Assembly: GCF_000210295.1 (NCBI RefSeq)
Contig: NC_026744.1
Span: 1,674,001-1,738,000 of the forward strand
DNA length: 64,000 nt
Direction of reading: 5' to 3'
Source: Trypanosoma brucei gambiense DAL972
Lineage: Eukaryota > Euglenozoa > Kinetoplastea > Trypanosomatida > Trypanosomatidae
Both the position numbers and the translations under genes were made by a program. The notes below the pieces were generated by a model, which saw nothing but the letters and a program-made list of their open reading frames with translations, ran no database searches and was not told where the DNA came from. Of this stretch, positions 20,040 through 30,997 are shown one piece after another; within the stretch, counting starts at the first letter, position 1, and every line of letters begins with the position of its first letter.

Positions 20040-20960
20040 CCCTGTTTTCACTGGAGAAACTTGAAGAGGGAGAATAAAAAAAAAGAAAGAAAGAAAGGGT
20101 AAAGAATGATAAGAATGATTAATAATAATAATAATGAAACACTTCAATGAACATAATTTCCTTTCATTTCCTGCCGATTCCTTTAGGGTGGACGGCCACG
20201 CTCAAACAGTGCCACTGCCCTCGCCTGCTCTTGCTGCTACAAAACACTTCACACACAGAGAGGAAAAAAAAAAAAGATGTATTTAGATTCTGCGTTTTCG
20301 TCAGTGTGCGTGTGCGTGTGTGTCTGTAAGCATAAAAGTGGGTCAATAAATTGAAAATAAAGAAAACAAATAAATAAACACTTTTTCTTAAGAATGAAAA
20401 AAAAAAGACGCGGAAACAAAAATATCGATGACAAAAGGTAACACAAGTCAACTGCAAACAGGCAGCGACATAAAACGGAGGAAAAAAAAGAAAGGAAGAA
20501 AAGGCTTCACATAATATAACCATAGATGTACACACAATTTTCACAAAACAGATTCTGTTCTCCGTCCATTTTTTGGCAGGTGTGACTCACATCTGAACTA
20601 AAAGAAAATAAAAAGAAACCAGCGCTCACTCAGCGTAACCAAGCACATATGTATGCATACAGGCAAATATAAACCTTTAAGGCAGAAATGATGCCGAGGT
20701 GCAAGCCAAGTTAACAGGCGCGACGACGGAGAGAACAAAAAAAATGAAAAAAAGGCTTCAAAAAAAAAAAAAGTAATAAAAAGAAAGATAATATTTATTC
20801 ACGCTTTCATTCATCCACCCACACACTAACTCATGGAGGTATTTATGAAAAACACCAAACAACAGAAGAAAATAAATACGAAGAAACCCATGGGACTAAA
20901 ACTTTAACGAAAAAAAAAAGACAAAGATATGGAAATACAGAGAAAGATGTGCCTTCTAAG
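20040..20960. other. Spacer upstream of the Ras-like gene
   Basis: About 920 bp of A-rich DNA (T-rich in the transcript) with several pyrimidine tracts in minus orientation and a GAAA repeat near 20085-20098. It should include the 3' UTR of the MFS transporter gene. No gene seen; small frames are homopolymer-driven. Confidence 0.5.
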
Positions 20961-22892
20961 TTAATAAATGAACCCACCCCTCTTCTTGATTCGCAGGAAA
21001 AAATATACTGCCAAGGGGAGAGCCAACACATTGACAATAGCACACACAACAAGAGGAATCCACACGCACACAGTCCCCACACATTCACGAACATCCCACA
21101 ACCCCTGTTTTTTGCTGTAATGATCGTAAATGGGGCCGAAGAGGCCGACGTTGAAAATTATCGGTGAGACAATTCCTGCGGTGAACAAAACGGCGTAATG
21201 CTTACCGCAGCTTGTTGGAGCAAACAAACTTTTAATTACAAGAATTGTACTTCCCCAAGACACACCAGTCGCAAGACCAATGATAAAAAAAGGGAGGAAC
21301 AACGCACTCTTCGGAATAAAAATAAACAAAGGCAAACCAATAATATTCAGAACAGGAGCTCCGCAAAGAAATATAGATATGGGTATCTTACGGCTGACAA
21401 GCATGGGGTGAATCGAACCCACAATCACACGGCCAACGGCACTGGCCACGCCGTAAATGGAGACGTATGCCACATTGACCGTTGAAGAGTAGTTATCAAA
21501 GTTAAGTGCTTTGTAAATCTGCGTGCTGTTTGTTGAAACCAAAGTTGCCGAGCTCCATGCCGCAAGGCACGAGTACCACATAACCCACATCTCACGCCTG
21601 AGAATGTTTGTGAGCAGCGAGTCGCCGTTCAACTTTATTCCCTGCAACTCCGCAACAACTTCGCTGTTATTCACGGTTCGCTCGTGGTTGCTCCTTTCCG
21701 CAGCCCTTCGCCCCTCTTCGTTAGGGTTCAAAAGGTTATCCCCATTTTGCGGTTCGGTGGGCTCTCGTTCATTCAGTCCATTTGTATCATCTTTTGAAAC
21801 GCCTCTGCCACGCCCAATCCCCTCTGCATCAGGTGCATTTACGTCACAACGTCTCGCTGTTTCATTATCCACAGCTTCAGTGGGTGCCCGCTGTGAATTA
21901 CAATTATTTTGTCCGGGCACTGTAGTGGTCATCTCGTCCACCAAATGGGAACTCCACGATGAGTTCGCAGACCGAGAGTGGTACCCACCCACATTATTGG
22001 AGTAGCTCGGCGTTGCAAGGATCATAAACAAGAAGCTCACGCACAAAATAATTGTGGTGATTCCTATAATATGACGATCAGAAACAGATATTTCACGGTA
22101 ATTCTCTACCATTGTCACGATGAAGGTGTACATGATGGCAACGAAGAGAATCCCGGTCCCTACGTTGAACGGAACGTTGAATAGCGAAGATTCGCCACCT
22201 CCGCTCGCAACAACACCCTTGTCAGGGATGCTCAATCCCAAGCATTGCGTCTTCTCGGTTGGCAAACGAACGAACAGTGTTCCAAGTACGCCAACAGTAA
22301 ACGAGTACAACACCAAAAAAAGGAAGAAGGGCCATATACCGTCGAAGTGAATCTCAAAGAAGGCAATGTAAATTTGAACGATAAGGGAGCTTCCAAGACC
22401 CATAAACGTTTTCTGTACAAGGATCACGCGTCCCTGATAGCATATAAATGCATCCAGATTAGTTAGGAGACTCCCCGTCTCATAAAAGCTGGCTGAAAAC
22501 TGTGAAATGGCGTAGAAGAGACTCATTACCCAAAGACTGGTCCCCATCAAAGGATCCTCAGGTTTGAGAAAAATTAGCATCATACCAAGCCATCCTACCA
22601 CATTCAGCACCGTTCCCACCATGAGGGTTACCTTTGGACCCTTTGCGTCGTACAAGAATCCTGTCGGTAGCGAAAAGTAGCTAAAAATGACACCGATGGT
22701 GGACAGAACATTCACCTGAGATTGGTTAAACATAAATGCACCACCCTTCATGAATGGGGTAAATATACCAAAGCAAAAGCAAGCCCCATTGTTGAGACAG
22801 ATCAATATGCTAACAAAAAACTGAAGAAACCAGCGTCGTTCCAACGTGCATCCAAGCGCATACGTGCGCTCTCCAGCTTGCTCCAAATGCAT
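20961..22892 (-). CDS. Major facilitator transporter, nodulin-like type
   Basis: The protein has 643 residues from ATG 22892 and about 12 predicted membrane helices in two halves. The first helix region (WFLQFFVSILICLNNGACFCFGIFTPF) and LSTIGVIFSYFSLPTGFLYDAKGPK match the nodulin-like MFS group, where the loop after helix 2 is GxxxDxxGP. A hydrophilic central loop of roughly 110 residues (about 305-415, rich in Asn, Glu, Arg) separates the halves, and the second half starts near IKLNGDSLLTNILRREMWVMWYSCLAAW. The substrate cannot be read from sequence. It is probably at the plasma membrane or in an endomembrane. Confidence 0.82.
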   Translation of the reverse strand: MHLEQAGERTYALGCTLERRWFLQFFVSILICLNNGACFCFGIFTPFMKGGAFMFNQSQVNVLSTIGVIFSYFSLPTGFLYDAKGPKVTLMVGTVLNVVGWLGMMLIFLKPEDPLMGTSLWVMSLFYAISQFSASFYETGSLLTNLDAFICYQGRVILVQKTFMGLGSSLIVQIYIAFFEIHFDGIWPFFLFLVLYSFTVGVLGTLFVRLPTEKTQCLGLSIPDKGVVASGGGESSLFNVPFNVGTGILFVAIMYTFIVTMVENYREISVSDRHIIGITTIILCVSFLFMILATPSYSNNVGGYHSRSANSSWSSHLVDEMTTTVPGQNNCNSQRAPTEAVDNETARRCDVNAPDAEGIGRGRGVSKDDTNGLNEREPTEPQNGDNLLNPNEEGRRAAERSNHERTVNNSEVVAELQGIKLNGDSLLTNILRREMWVMWYSCLAAWSSATLVSTNSTQIYKALNFDNYSSTVNVAYVSIYGVASAVGRVIVGSIHPMLVSRKIPISIFLCGAPVLNIIGLPLFIFIPKSALFLPFFIIGLATGVSWGSTILVIKSLFAPTSCGKHYAVLFTAGIVSPIIFNVGLFGPIYDHYSKKQGLWDVRECVGTVCVWIPLVVCAIVNVLALPLAVYFFLRIKKRGGFIY

Positions 22893-23542
22893 TGGACTTC
22901 AGAAGGAAAACAAAAACAAAACACTCCCTATTGATGTTCCCTCAATCGAAACGAAAGGAGGAATGAAAACAAAAAAATGGAAAAAGAAACGTTTATATAT
23001 TTTTATAACTACTACTAAACCTCTTAATGATACTATCAATATTACTAACTACACATATAGAGAGAAAAGAAAAGAATCATGTTTGCTGTGTTGCGCAGCA
23101 ATGGGCAAAAGGGGGAAAAGTAGCACTTTACACTACAGTGACACTAAATCAACAGTAAAAAAATAATAATAGAAATGAGGAAGTAAAACCATAATAATGC
23201 AGATAATGATAATAAAAAGCGTGCTTTTCGTACGCCACCGGTGGAGCGCAGCCTGTTCTACGATGCAGAAGAAAAGAGAAACATTTGGCATACGTCCATA
23301 TATGCATATATATATATATATATATATATGTAATATGTTTCACCGATGCTCGTGTAATCGCACCAGTGAGGTGTGCGTGAACGAGCCAAAAGAAAAAAAA
23401 GGACCTGTGTCTCTCCCCGTCCCACTTCACTTTCCTCAAAAAGGCTTTTTACATTTCTAAAGTTTGACCACATGAAAATTACATCCGCTGCTGAATGGTG
23501 ATGAAACCAGGGGAAAAGATCCCTGTAACATCACTTACTCAC
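22893..23542. other. Spacer upstream of the nodulin-like transporter
   Basis: About 650 bp, A-rich on the plus strand, with a TA repeat at 23306-23329. It holds the transporter leader and the 3' UTR of the PF6 gene. No gene seen. Confidence 0.5.
23306..23329. repeat. TA dinucleotide repeat
   Basis: Twelve TA units in the gap between the PF6 and MFS genes. Confidence 0.9.
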
Positions 23543-26500
23543 TCACTCGACGGTATGGTGGAGTGGCAAGCGGTGGGTACTGGCAGGAATAAATGTGTTG
23601 ATTCGTGACGGCCCGAGTAACACCACAGGCAGCTTGGGAACTTCTGGAGGCTTTTGTGGTAACTTATCCTCTTCCTCTTCCTCCACCTCCTCCCGTGGTT
23701 CCGCGGTTTCAGCCCTGACCTCAACATCGACGGATCCCGTTTCAAATGCCACGCAAAGCGATGCCCTCATAGGCCCTGGTGGTTGGGTACCAAGGAGCTC
23801 GACGTCCGCCCTGATGGTTAACCCAGGTGCTAAGAACTGGTGCCGGTAGTTAACGTGTATCATCTTCTTGAAGCTGGGACAGAAGGTGATCCGGTGACGA
23901 CACGGGTAAGTGGACGTATTCGTGAGGATAAGGGGGAGTACGTAGCGGTAGCCAGGTTCCACTAGCCCAAAATCAAGCACTGTTGGTGTGACAGAGAGCG
24001 TTGGTACAGAGATTCGCTCCTGAGGTGGCATTTCCTTTATTAATCTAGTATGCATGAATGGCACACCGTTGGGTCTGATTGAGTCTGCTCCCTCAGTCGG
24101 GTGGTTGTCGTCGGCGTGCACCTCCAACTGCTTCGCTGCCTCACTATAGGCAGCCACCTCACCGGAGCGAGCAGAAGAAGCCGCTGAACAGCCGTTTATT
24201 CCGCGTGCATCGGGGACCCCGTTCTCTGCGGCAACGATGATGCCAGAGGAAGCCCAGTAATTGAACCTCCCCTTATGGGTTTTAACGTCGCCACGACAGA
24301 GGCTAGAGCGTTGACTCTCTGGCTCGCACACGCTGTGGTCACGTAGTTGTTCAAGGGGACCAGTATCATCACAGTGTGCGAGAGTTGATGCTTCAGACGG
24401 AGGCAGAGTTCGTATTGTTTCCTCCCACACCTTCTCCTCACATAATGCCAAACGCTCACGGCACAGCAACTCCGCCACTGTAGACATTCGGAACGGAACA
24501 TCAGGTTGGGACGCGGCTACATGCAGGACATCCCTTTCGCGCTCCTCCTTCTGAAAAAAGGAACAATGTAAACAAGGAATGAGTAGAAAGTCCGAAATGG
24601 ACCTCGGAAATGGTGTGTCCGCCCCACGAGCCGTCGACTCCTCTTTCGGTGGTTGAAGGAAGAGCACACGCTCTTTGATGGTTTTATCACCGAGGGCCGC
24701 ACACGCGAGTGGGCGAAGGTACGCTAAATCAATGTATGCTTTTAGCCGGTGCGTGAGCAGCTTGGATAACCACAAGTTTCCAAAGAACAAAACGCTGTCG
24801 TTGATACAGTCTTCGCTATTCCGCCACACCACAGCACGCAAAACATCTTTGGTGCGACCAACACCAGAGGGAACTAACTTGTCGATTTCGTTTTCCGCGT
24901 AACTCCTGTAACTTGACGTCGTCGTCCTCGCCAACGGCGACTTTCGACGAACCAGCATCTCGCCGAGGGGACAAGGTATATTCTGCTCAGCCATCCAACG
25001 GGGCGTTTCCATATCTGACTCGGGCAAAGTTTCGTTGAAGAACTGTAAGAATGTTTCACTGATAATTTCTGGGAGTTTAAAGACGTCTTCCCTTGATTCC
25101 CCGCAGCGCCCGAGGGTTGAAACACAATACTCGGTGTCTTTGGAATGACCAACGAGCCCGCCAAAGGCACAATCAATGGTATAGCTGTCTCCACCAGGCA
25201 TCGGTTTTACGTGTAGCCTGTGGCTTTTCCAGTCTAGCAGTGCCTCGCTTCCACTACGGTGGTGGAGGACGCGTAGAGTGTGTCCAATGATATCCATAAC
25301 AGCCTCCACATGGTCGTATGTGAAACCCACTTTACTCTCCGACGGTGTTACACAAATGTCTGGAAACCCGGCGATGTGCCAAACAAACTTCTCACCATCC
25401 CGCGTGCATGAAAAACCAGCACTATGAAGAAGCCTGTCAAGCCGCCCGTTTGGCCATAAGGTCACCTGCAAACCATCTTGACGGACCAGCACCTGTTTGC
25501 CTGTGGGTACATCAACCGTAGAGGCTACCTTGTACATCCCCAAGTCCACAATTTCACCAGAAGGCATAACCACGGTACGCTTTCCGGACACCTCCACGCG
25601 CACTAACGTGCCACCAGAGTCCATCGTCACGTAGTTGCCAAAGACGTCAAGGGATAGGCGGTACCCTACCAACTCTGGGCAGTACACAACCGCGCAACCA
25701 TCCGCAAGCACTTCGATAGCTTCGATATAGTTAACCTTGACGGTACGCACCTTGTCAGTGTCCCAAATATCAACAACCAAATTTGCTATGGTGGTGTGGA
25801 GGACCCCCTGCACCACGCTAAAACGTAAGTACTTCCCGCCCACGCTAAAAGTTCCCGCTGTTCCATTTTTCAGCAAAAGAGTTGTCATCGCAGCCGGGGG
25901 TCTCCTCCCCCGTATAACGGGAACCGGAACTCTTGAAATAAATTCCTCTTCCAGGGTGCTTAGCGGCGGAACAAAAACCTTCTCCTTAGAGTTCTTTGGC
26001 GGTTTGATACTCTCAAGCATGTCCCTGTGCGCCTTCGCATCGTCCTTCGCCGCTTTTACGGCTAAATCGTATTTCATCTGCGATACGGCATCGGAGTTGT
26101 CCGCAACGACTTCGAAAAAGAACTGCACCACATCGACTATAATGAAGTAGCAGCGCAGACCACAGGGTATCACTGCGGGAACTTCCTCTAGTGGTTGGGC
26201 ATCTTCGGTGAGGAAGCCGAACAACAAACCACCAGGATCACTTACACAGCAATCAACATGTCGAGTATTGGCCACCGTCCGGCGCACCTCAATAGCGCAA
26301 CCATCTTCCGTGAACATCCATTGCACCTCCTGCGACACGCAGCATGCACCCTGGCCTGACACTAGAAGTTCCTGATGTACTTTTGACTCGTTCTTGTCAC
26401 CACTGATCCGGTGCATAATGTCCTCGTATACACAGCGGCGCCGCAATGCCGTCTCAGCAATATCAACAACGTCCACAGACGGAACCTCCTCTTCCTCCAC

Positions 26501-28666
26501 AGATTTCTTTCTATCCTTTGACCTCTTTCCTTTCCTAGGCTTATCTAATTTGCTCCTTTCGGTGGCACTGGAGTGACCATGATCTTCAGCTCCATCGTCT
26601 TCGTCTTCCTCCTCTTCCTCTTCTTCCTCTTCCTCTTCCTGCTCCTCCTCATCACTGGATTCCTCCGCATCACTGTCAGGAGGAGGCGGATGATAATACA
26701 GCTCTTCAGTTGAACAGTGAGCCCGTAAGTCTACATACTCAGAAAAGGTAGTGCCTCCACGAAAAGCATACACACAGCTTTCAGTGCGACATGTCCGGTC
26801 TCCACGATAGAAAATCTCTAAGTTGTACTCCCCAATCTTCAAGCGTGAAGACCTCCAGCTTGCAGACCTATTAGCCCTTAGAAACTGCCGTATATCACTT
26901 TGCTTTGCAGAGGTCACGACACCCACAGCGACCACTTCCGAAACCAACTGCTTCGCCCGTTCCGCGTCAACTGAAAAAGATTTCTGCAAGGTATTGACAA
27001 TGACCTCCCGGACGTCCGATTCCAAGCCTTCTGTCGACGCCACTTCTTCAAAGATGTTAAATCCGACATTGGTGGGGAGCGTTTCCATCGAACTCACCGA
27101 AGTTGTCTGCGTCTCAAAGGTAGTCTTGGAGGTAGTCCTCGTGTTGACGGGAATTTTATAGCTCCTGAGGCGGTTTTGGAAGGCTGCATGGGCCCCATGT
27201 GTGACAGCGCTAAACATATACCTGACAAACGAGGCAGCCTCCTCCTTGTTTCGAAGCATCGCGAGCTCTTCTCTCTTTGTAAGAGGGATGAATGGACTCA
27301 AAAGTTCAGGGGACATCATCGTCGAGGTGAATTCCACCTGCTTAAGGCAGGCGGCACGAAACGCCTTCCAGTCGATTGTACCCACTCTCTGTTTTCCAAA
27401 CATTGCCTTGTAAACTTCACGATGAGCGGTGACGTCTTCCATGCTCTTTGGAATATCATCAAAAAGAGGGATCATCTCCGCTGTGGAGGAATGCGACGTT
27501 TGTGGGGCGCTCAGCTTCTTCCTGGAAGTGCTAGGCCTCCTCCTATCCTTTTCGACTGGCTGGGCGGCAGTTGCCGTTGGACGAGGGTATTTGAGGGCGA
27601 TGTAGGTTGGCACGTTTGCCTCCACTCGGGAACGCTTCCACTCACAGTAAGAATTAAACTGGTCTTCAAGCCTCATGATGGCATCAATGAGTTCACCAAA
27701 GACGGCGCTCTCGGAGTCTTTTAATTTATACGTGACGGGTGGCTCCACACCACCATCGGCCGGGGCAGCAGTTGGTACAACGGTCACGGGGACCGCTCCC
27801 CCAACGACCTCAGTAGGCACCTGAAACGAGTGTATGCATATGTTTTTCAAGCAAGGATCAGGTTGCTTGGTTTGCATTATGTAGTTCCTAAGCTCGGCAG
27901 CCAATGGAAGTTTCGCCTGATTCGCTGCATTATCTTTTCCGTGCTTGCTAAGTTGCCTTGTATCGCGCCTCGCTCTGCCTTTTGCCGAGTGAGATGGCTG
28001 AAGTGGAGCGTCGTCACCCACTGAACCACTCAGAGGAACCCGACTAGATATTGAAATAACCGCATGGAGACAAACTCCTGCAGCCTTCAGTGTCAATACT
28101 TCTTCAATGGAGTGGGGGCAAGTGCGAAGAAAAACGAACAGAGACTCATGATGGTTCCCCTCGTCGCTAGACGCCCCGTCAGCAGCCTCTGCCTCCTCCA
28201 TCTCCTGCTCAGCAGCGGCAATAGCCTCTTCCTTGCTGAGGCCATCCTCAATATAAAGTGCCGCAATTGCGTCCCTTTCAGCCTCCCGCGCCTTTAATTC
28301 GGCACGGCGCTTTACCTCCCTTTCCACAGCAAACCGTACGTAGTCATCATAAAGAAGAGCATCCACTGACTTCACGTTTTCGGCATTCTGCTTTCTACGG
28401 TCAGCTGGCGTATTCCGTTGCTTCGAGGAGGAGGCGATGGTTGCTGCAGAGGCAGTAGCAGTGTCAAGAACGTAGAGACACTTGGCGAAAACGGGGTCTC
28501 GCATAATGGCTTCATTGAGTCTCGGGACGCAAACGTTTTTTGGAGTCTCCACGGATATGGCAAACACTAAGGGATTGAAACGCTTCAGCGCCTCTGCTTG
28601 TAGTTCTGGGTCAACGGGTGCAGAGGCCACAGGGGCCGAAGTGTTGGCCGCCGGCACTGAAGGCAT
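23543..28666 (-). CDS. PF6: Axonemal central-pair protein PF6/SPAG17
   Basis: This 1707-residue protein should belong to the C1a projection of the flagellar central pair. The N-terminal third is helical and charged (AVEREVKRRAELKAREAERDAIAALYIEDGLSKEEAIAAAEQEMEEAEAADG). An acidic run (EEQEEEEEEEEEEEDEDD) lies near 685-700. The central part has repeated beta-like phrases such as GNYVTMDSGGTLVRV, VVMPSGEIVDLG and VTLWPNGRLDRLLHSAG, as in SPAG17. The C-terminal section carries an ASH-like fold: TVLDFGLVEPGYRYVLPLILTNTSTYPCRHRITF, close to the SPAG17 FGVL-EGY pattern. Length is less than human SPAG17 but in the PF6 range. ATG 28666 is the first of the frame. Assignment rests on pattern matching to the family. 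Confidence 0.75.
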   Translation of the reverse strand: MPSVPAANTSAPVASAPVDPELQAEALKRFNPLVFAISVETPKNVCVPRLNEAIMRDPVFAKCLYVLDTATASAATIASSSKQRNTPADRRKQNAENVKSVDALLYDDYVRFAVEREVKRRAELKAREAERDAIAALYIEDGLSKEEAIAAAEQEMEEAEAADGASSDEGNHHESLFVFLRTCPHSIEEVLTLKAAGVCLHAVISISSRVPLSGSVGDDAPLQPSHSAKGRARRDTRQLSKHGKDNAANQAKLPLAAELRNYIMQTKQPDPCLKNICIHSFQVPTEVVGGAVPVTVVPTAAPADGGVEPPVTYKLKDSESAVFGELIDAIMRLEDQFNSYCEWKRSRVEANVPTYIALKYPRPTATAAQPVEKDRRRPSTSRKKLSAPQTSHSSTAEMIPLFDDIPKSMEDVTAHREVYKAMFGKQRVGTIDWKAFRAACLKQVEFTSTMMSPELLSPFIPLTKREELAMLRNKEEAASFVRYMFSAVTHGAHAAFQNRLRSYKIPVNTRTTSKTTFETQTTSVSSMETLPTNVGFNIFEEVASTEGLESDVREVIVNTLQKSFSVDAERAKQLVSEVVAVGVVTSAKQSDIRQFLRANRSASWRSSRLKIGEYNLEIFYRGDRTCRTESCVYAFRGGTTFSEYVDLRAHCSTEELYYHPPPPDSDAEESSDEEEQEEEEEEEEEEEDEDDGAEDHGHSSATERSKLDKPRKGKRSKDRKKSVEEEEVPSVDVVDIAETALRRRCVYEDIMHRISGDKNESKVHQELLVSGQGACCVSQEVQWMFTEDGCAIEVRRTVANTRHVDCCVSDPGGLLFGFLTEDAQPLEEVPAVIPCGLRCYFIIVDVVQFFFEVVADNSDAVSQMKYDLAVKAAKDDAKAHRDMLESIKPPKNSKEKVFVPPLSTLEEEFISRVPVPVIRGRRPPAAMTTLLLKNGTAGTFSVGGKYLRFSVVQGVLHTTIANLVVDIWDTDKVRTVKVNYIEAIEVLADGCAVVYCPELVGYRLSLDVFGNYVTMDSGGTLVRVEVSGKRTVVMPSGEIVDLGMYKVASTVDVPTGKQVLVRQDGLQVTLWPNGRLDRLLHSAGFSCTRDGEKFVWHIAGFPDICVTPSESKVGFTYDHVEAVMDIIGHTLRVLHHRSGSEALLDWKSHRLHVKPMPGGDSYTIDCAFGGLVGHSKDTEYCVSTLGRCGESREDVFKLPEIISETFLQFFNETLPESDMETPRWMAEQNIPCPLGEMLVRRKSPLARTTTSSYRSYAENEIDKLVPSGVGRTKDVLRAVVWRNSEDCINDSVLFFGNLWLSKLLTHRLKAYIDLAYLRPLACAALGDKTIKERVLFLQPPKEESTARGADTPFPRSISDFLLIPCLHCSFFQKEERERDVLHVAASQPDVPFRMSTVAELLCRERLALCEEKVWEETIRTLPPSEASTLAHCDDTGPLEQLRDHSVCEPESQRSSLCRGDVKTHKGRFNYWASSGIIVAAENGVPDARGINGCSAASSARSGEVAAYSEAAKQLEVHADDNHPTEGADSIRPNGVPFMHTRLIKEMPPQERISVPTLSVTPTVLDFGLVEPGYRYVLPLILTNTSTYPCRHRITFCPSFKKMIHVNYRHQFLAPGLTIRADVELLGTQPPGPMRASLCVAFETGSVDVEVRAETAEPREEVEEEEEDKLPQKPPEVPKLPVVLLGPSRINTFIPASTHRLPLHHTVE

Positions 28667-29161
28667 AATCGACAGCCAACCACGAGAAGCCGGGAAGATG
28701 TTTTCACGCTATTCCCCTTGGGCAAAGCCAAGAATGCGTGATATATGTATATGTATACGCTCGCGGAAAGTTTCCTTAGCAGAAAAACAAGTAAGGGATA
28801 AAGGAAAGGAGCACATGTACAGGTAAACCCAATCGCCTCACGCACGACAGCACGCACGGACCCATGTTTACACGCACGTTAAGTTCACCATTATCCTTCC
28901 CGTACTGGCACGCACGCATGCGTCAACAGATTCTCTTCCACAGGCAGTGTGTAAAAAAAAAAAAAGATGGCATCTTGTTCTACTCCCCCTCCTATCCTTA
29001 GCGGGAGGTAGAGTAGACGAAAATAAGAATTTCCAAAGTCAGAATACGAAGTGGGTGAGAAACCACGAAAGGGAAGAAGAAGAAAAAGACAAAAAGGTGA
29101 AAAAGGAAAACATGCCACGCCATACAGCGACACACTCACGTGCATTGTCTGTGAAACTGAC
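28667..29161. other. Intergenic spacer upstream of PF6
   Basis: About 500 bp with an A run at 28957-28969 and purine-rich plus-strand DNA near 29065-29110, pyrimidine-rich in the transcript. It should contain the PF6 splice acceptor. No gene seen. Confidence 0.5.
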
Positions 29162-30556
29162 TTAGCCCATCAAGAAGGTGGGAAACTCCCACCGCAGCAT
29201 CGAAGAAAGATTTTCCATCATTTCCTCATCATCTATAGGTGAGAATATTATAAACGCAGCACAACCAACCGCAACTGCAGCCATCGACGCATCGACACGA
29301 TTTGAGAGTACAAACATCATCACACCAAGTGCAAGGGGAACACCAACTAGTTGGTTCACATTTTTTTCGTCCGGAAGCAGCATCTGGATCACCATAAAGA
29401 GTACAGGCTGCCACTGCTTCATAATCTTCCTCGCACAAACTTGCATCTTCAGCGCCAGTTCCCGCTCAGCCTCCTTGAAGCTGTTGGTGGTGTAAGCAGT
29501 AAAAGCCGATTGCAACACGGCAGCCGGCAAGTCCGTTAAGAGCGTCGACACAACAAAGTAAAACCCCATGCCATGCTTCGCAAAGCGTGAACTCGCCCAC
29601 ATGCTTAGAAAGAATAGCAAGGAGCACAAGCAAACTAGCACACGAGGGGTTCCCTTGTACCTCCTCAAAACAAGAGGCGCCACAAATATCTGCATGAAGG
29701 TATCCACCATCATGTGAGCTCCCACCGCCAAGTAAGAAAAATTGAAGACACGGCGATCGACGGAAGGGTATAGCGATTGAACGATTGAGGCACAAAACCC
29801 CAACAGTGCAACGGGGAGGAGGTGTGCAATTTTACTGCCAGGCTGTAGCAACAGCCATTCCCTCAAGGTACTCTGCCGCTGCGCAGTTGGCACTGTTTTG
29901 GGGGTACGTGCGAAAATAAAGGCCACAACACCAACAGCAACAGCGGTGATGAACTCGACTAAAGCCATCACACCACTAATTGCCGCAATGTTAGGCCACC
30001 AATCCCCCAGGACGCCACCGAGTATCACAGCAACTCCAAGAAAATACGGGGCAAAGTGCTTCACGTCACAACAGCGCGAGAACTCCGGGTACTGGTGGCC
30101 AACAACCGCACTCACCGTGGCGCTGTGTCTGAATAATCCAGCCACCGTGCGTGAAACAAGGTACATGGGTACCGACTTGCAGTGAAGAGCAGCTGTTGAA
30201 AGAAAAGCGCTTACTGATGTGGCAAACAGCGCTAAGCTATACAATACGATCCCGCCGAAGCGGATGGCGAAGCGCTCAGCCACAAACGTACTAAAAATCT
30301 GCGGAACAAGGTATAACAATTGGGCTATGATTGTTTCGAATACGGTTATAGAAAGAGTCTGGGTAAACATAACAATCAGGGGAGATAACGCAGCCATGGC
30401 CACTATGTCCGCACATCCTGCAGCACACAAAAGAAGAGCTATGCTACGAGTCTCCCATGGCACTACCTGATTATCTTCAGAACTATTTTTTCTTCGTATT
30501 GTGGGCTTTCGTACCCTTTTCAGTGATGTCGTTCGCTTTCTCAACCCCCTTTCCAT
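29162..30556 (-). CDS. Major facilitator transporter, SLC22A18/MFSD9-like
   Basis: The protein has 464 residues from ATG 30556; the longer frame starts at a TTG. A basic N-terminus of about 35 residues (MERGLRKRTTSLKRVRKPTIRRKN) precedes about 12 membrane helices. The phrase LVSRTVAGLFRHSATVSAVVGHQYPEFSRCCDVKHFAPYFLGVAVILGGVLG matches the helix 4-5 region of drug-proton antiporter-like carriers of the SLC22A18/MFSD9/TetA branch (R-x-x-x-G-L-x-x-H, then a G-rich helix). The substrate is unknown. The gene is separated from PF6 by about 500 bp and is unlikely to be functionally tied to it. Confidence 0.75.
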   Translation of the reverse strand: MERGLRKRTTSLKRVRKPTIRRKNSSEDNQVVPWETRSIALLLCAAGCADIVAMAALSPLIVMFTQTLSITVFETIIAQLLYLVPQIFSTFVAERFAIRFGGIVLYSLALFATSVSAFLSTAALHCKSVPMYLVSRTVAGLFRHSATVSAVVGHQYPEFSRCCDVKHFAPYFLGVAVILGGVLGDWWPNIAAISGVMALVEFITAVAVGVVAFIFARTPKTVPTAQRQSTLREWLLLQPGSKIAHLLPVALLGFCASIVQSLYPSVDRRVFNFSYLAVGAHMMVDTFMQIFVAPLVLRRYKGTPRVLVCLCSLLFFLSMWASSRFAKHGMGFYFVVSTLLTDLPAAVLQSAFTAYTTNSFKEAERELALKMQVCARKIMKQWQPVLFMVIQMLLPDEKNVNQLVGVPLALGVMMFVLSNRVDASMAAVAVGCAAFIIFSPIDDEEMMENLSSMLRWEFPTFLMG

Positions 30557-30997
30557 TGCGACTAACGACGTCCTCTTCCCCAAAAGTGTGTCAACTAATA
30601 GTTAATCCACTCCCAAACAACCCTTTACCCTCCCCCTAACCTGGTTAAACCTTGAACGAGGCGCCAACCGCCCTAAATGTAGCGGCAGCATTCGTTTGAG
30701 CAAAACAAAAAAAACACAAAGTAAAAAAGAAAAAGATCTTAAACGGAAAGTCACTGGTGGGACATGTAAGGAACAAGAACTTCAGAAGGCGGTATATCAC
30801 GACCAAAACGTTAAATGAGTTGCACCATGGTGAAGGCGCTTTGTTTCGGCACCCCTATTGTTCTGGAATCACTACCACTGCCCACCGACGGCTATTTACA
30901 TTTGAATCAAGCTTGGAAGGAGGGATGTCATAGTCTACACAAAGCCAAGCGTGCACGAGACGCTGTGGGTAAAAGAAAAAAATCCCTGGAAACAGAG
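30557..30997. other. Intergenic spacer, no gene seen
   Basis: About 440 bp between the SLC22A18-like gene and the RSP14-like gene. A plus-strand frame at 30815-31048 overlaps the end of the next gene and looks like chance. Confidence 0.5.

Noticed and set aside
21405..21430. A B-box-like GGTTCGATTC on the minus strand
   Set aside because: It is part of the transporter coding sequence (GSIHPML) and the flanking bases do not pair as a T-arm.
26581..26661. Acidic Glu run in PF6 as a possible repeat-expansion or sequencing artefact
   Set aside because: The frame stays open across it and acidic runs are common in such scaffold proteins.
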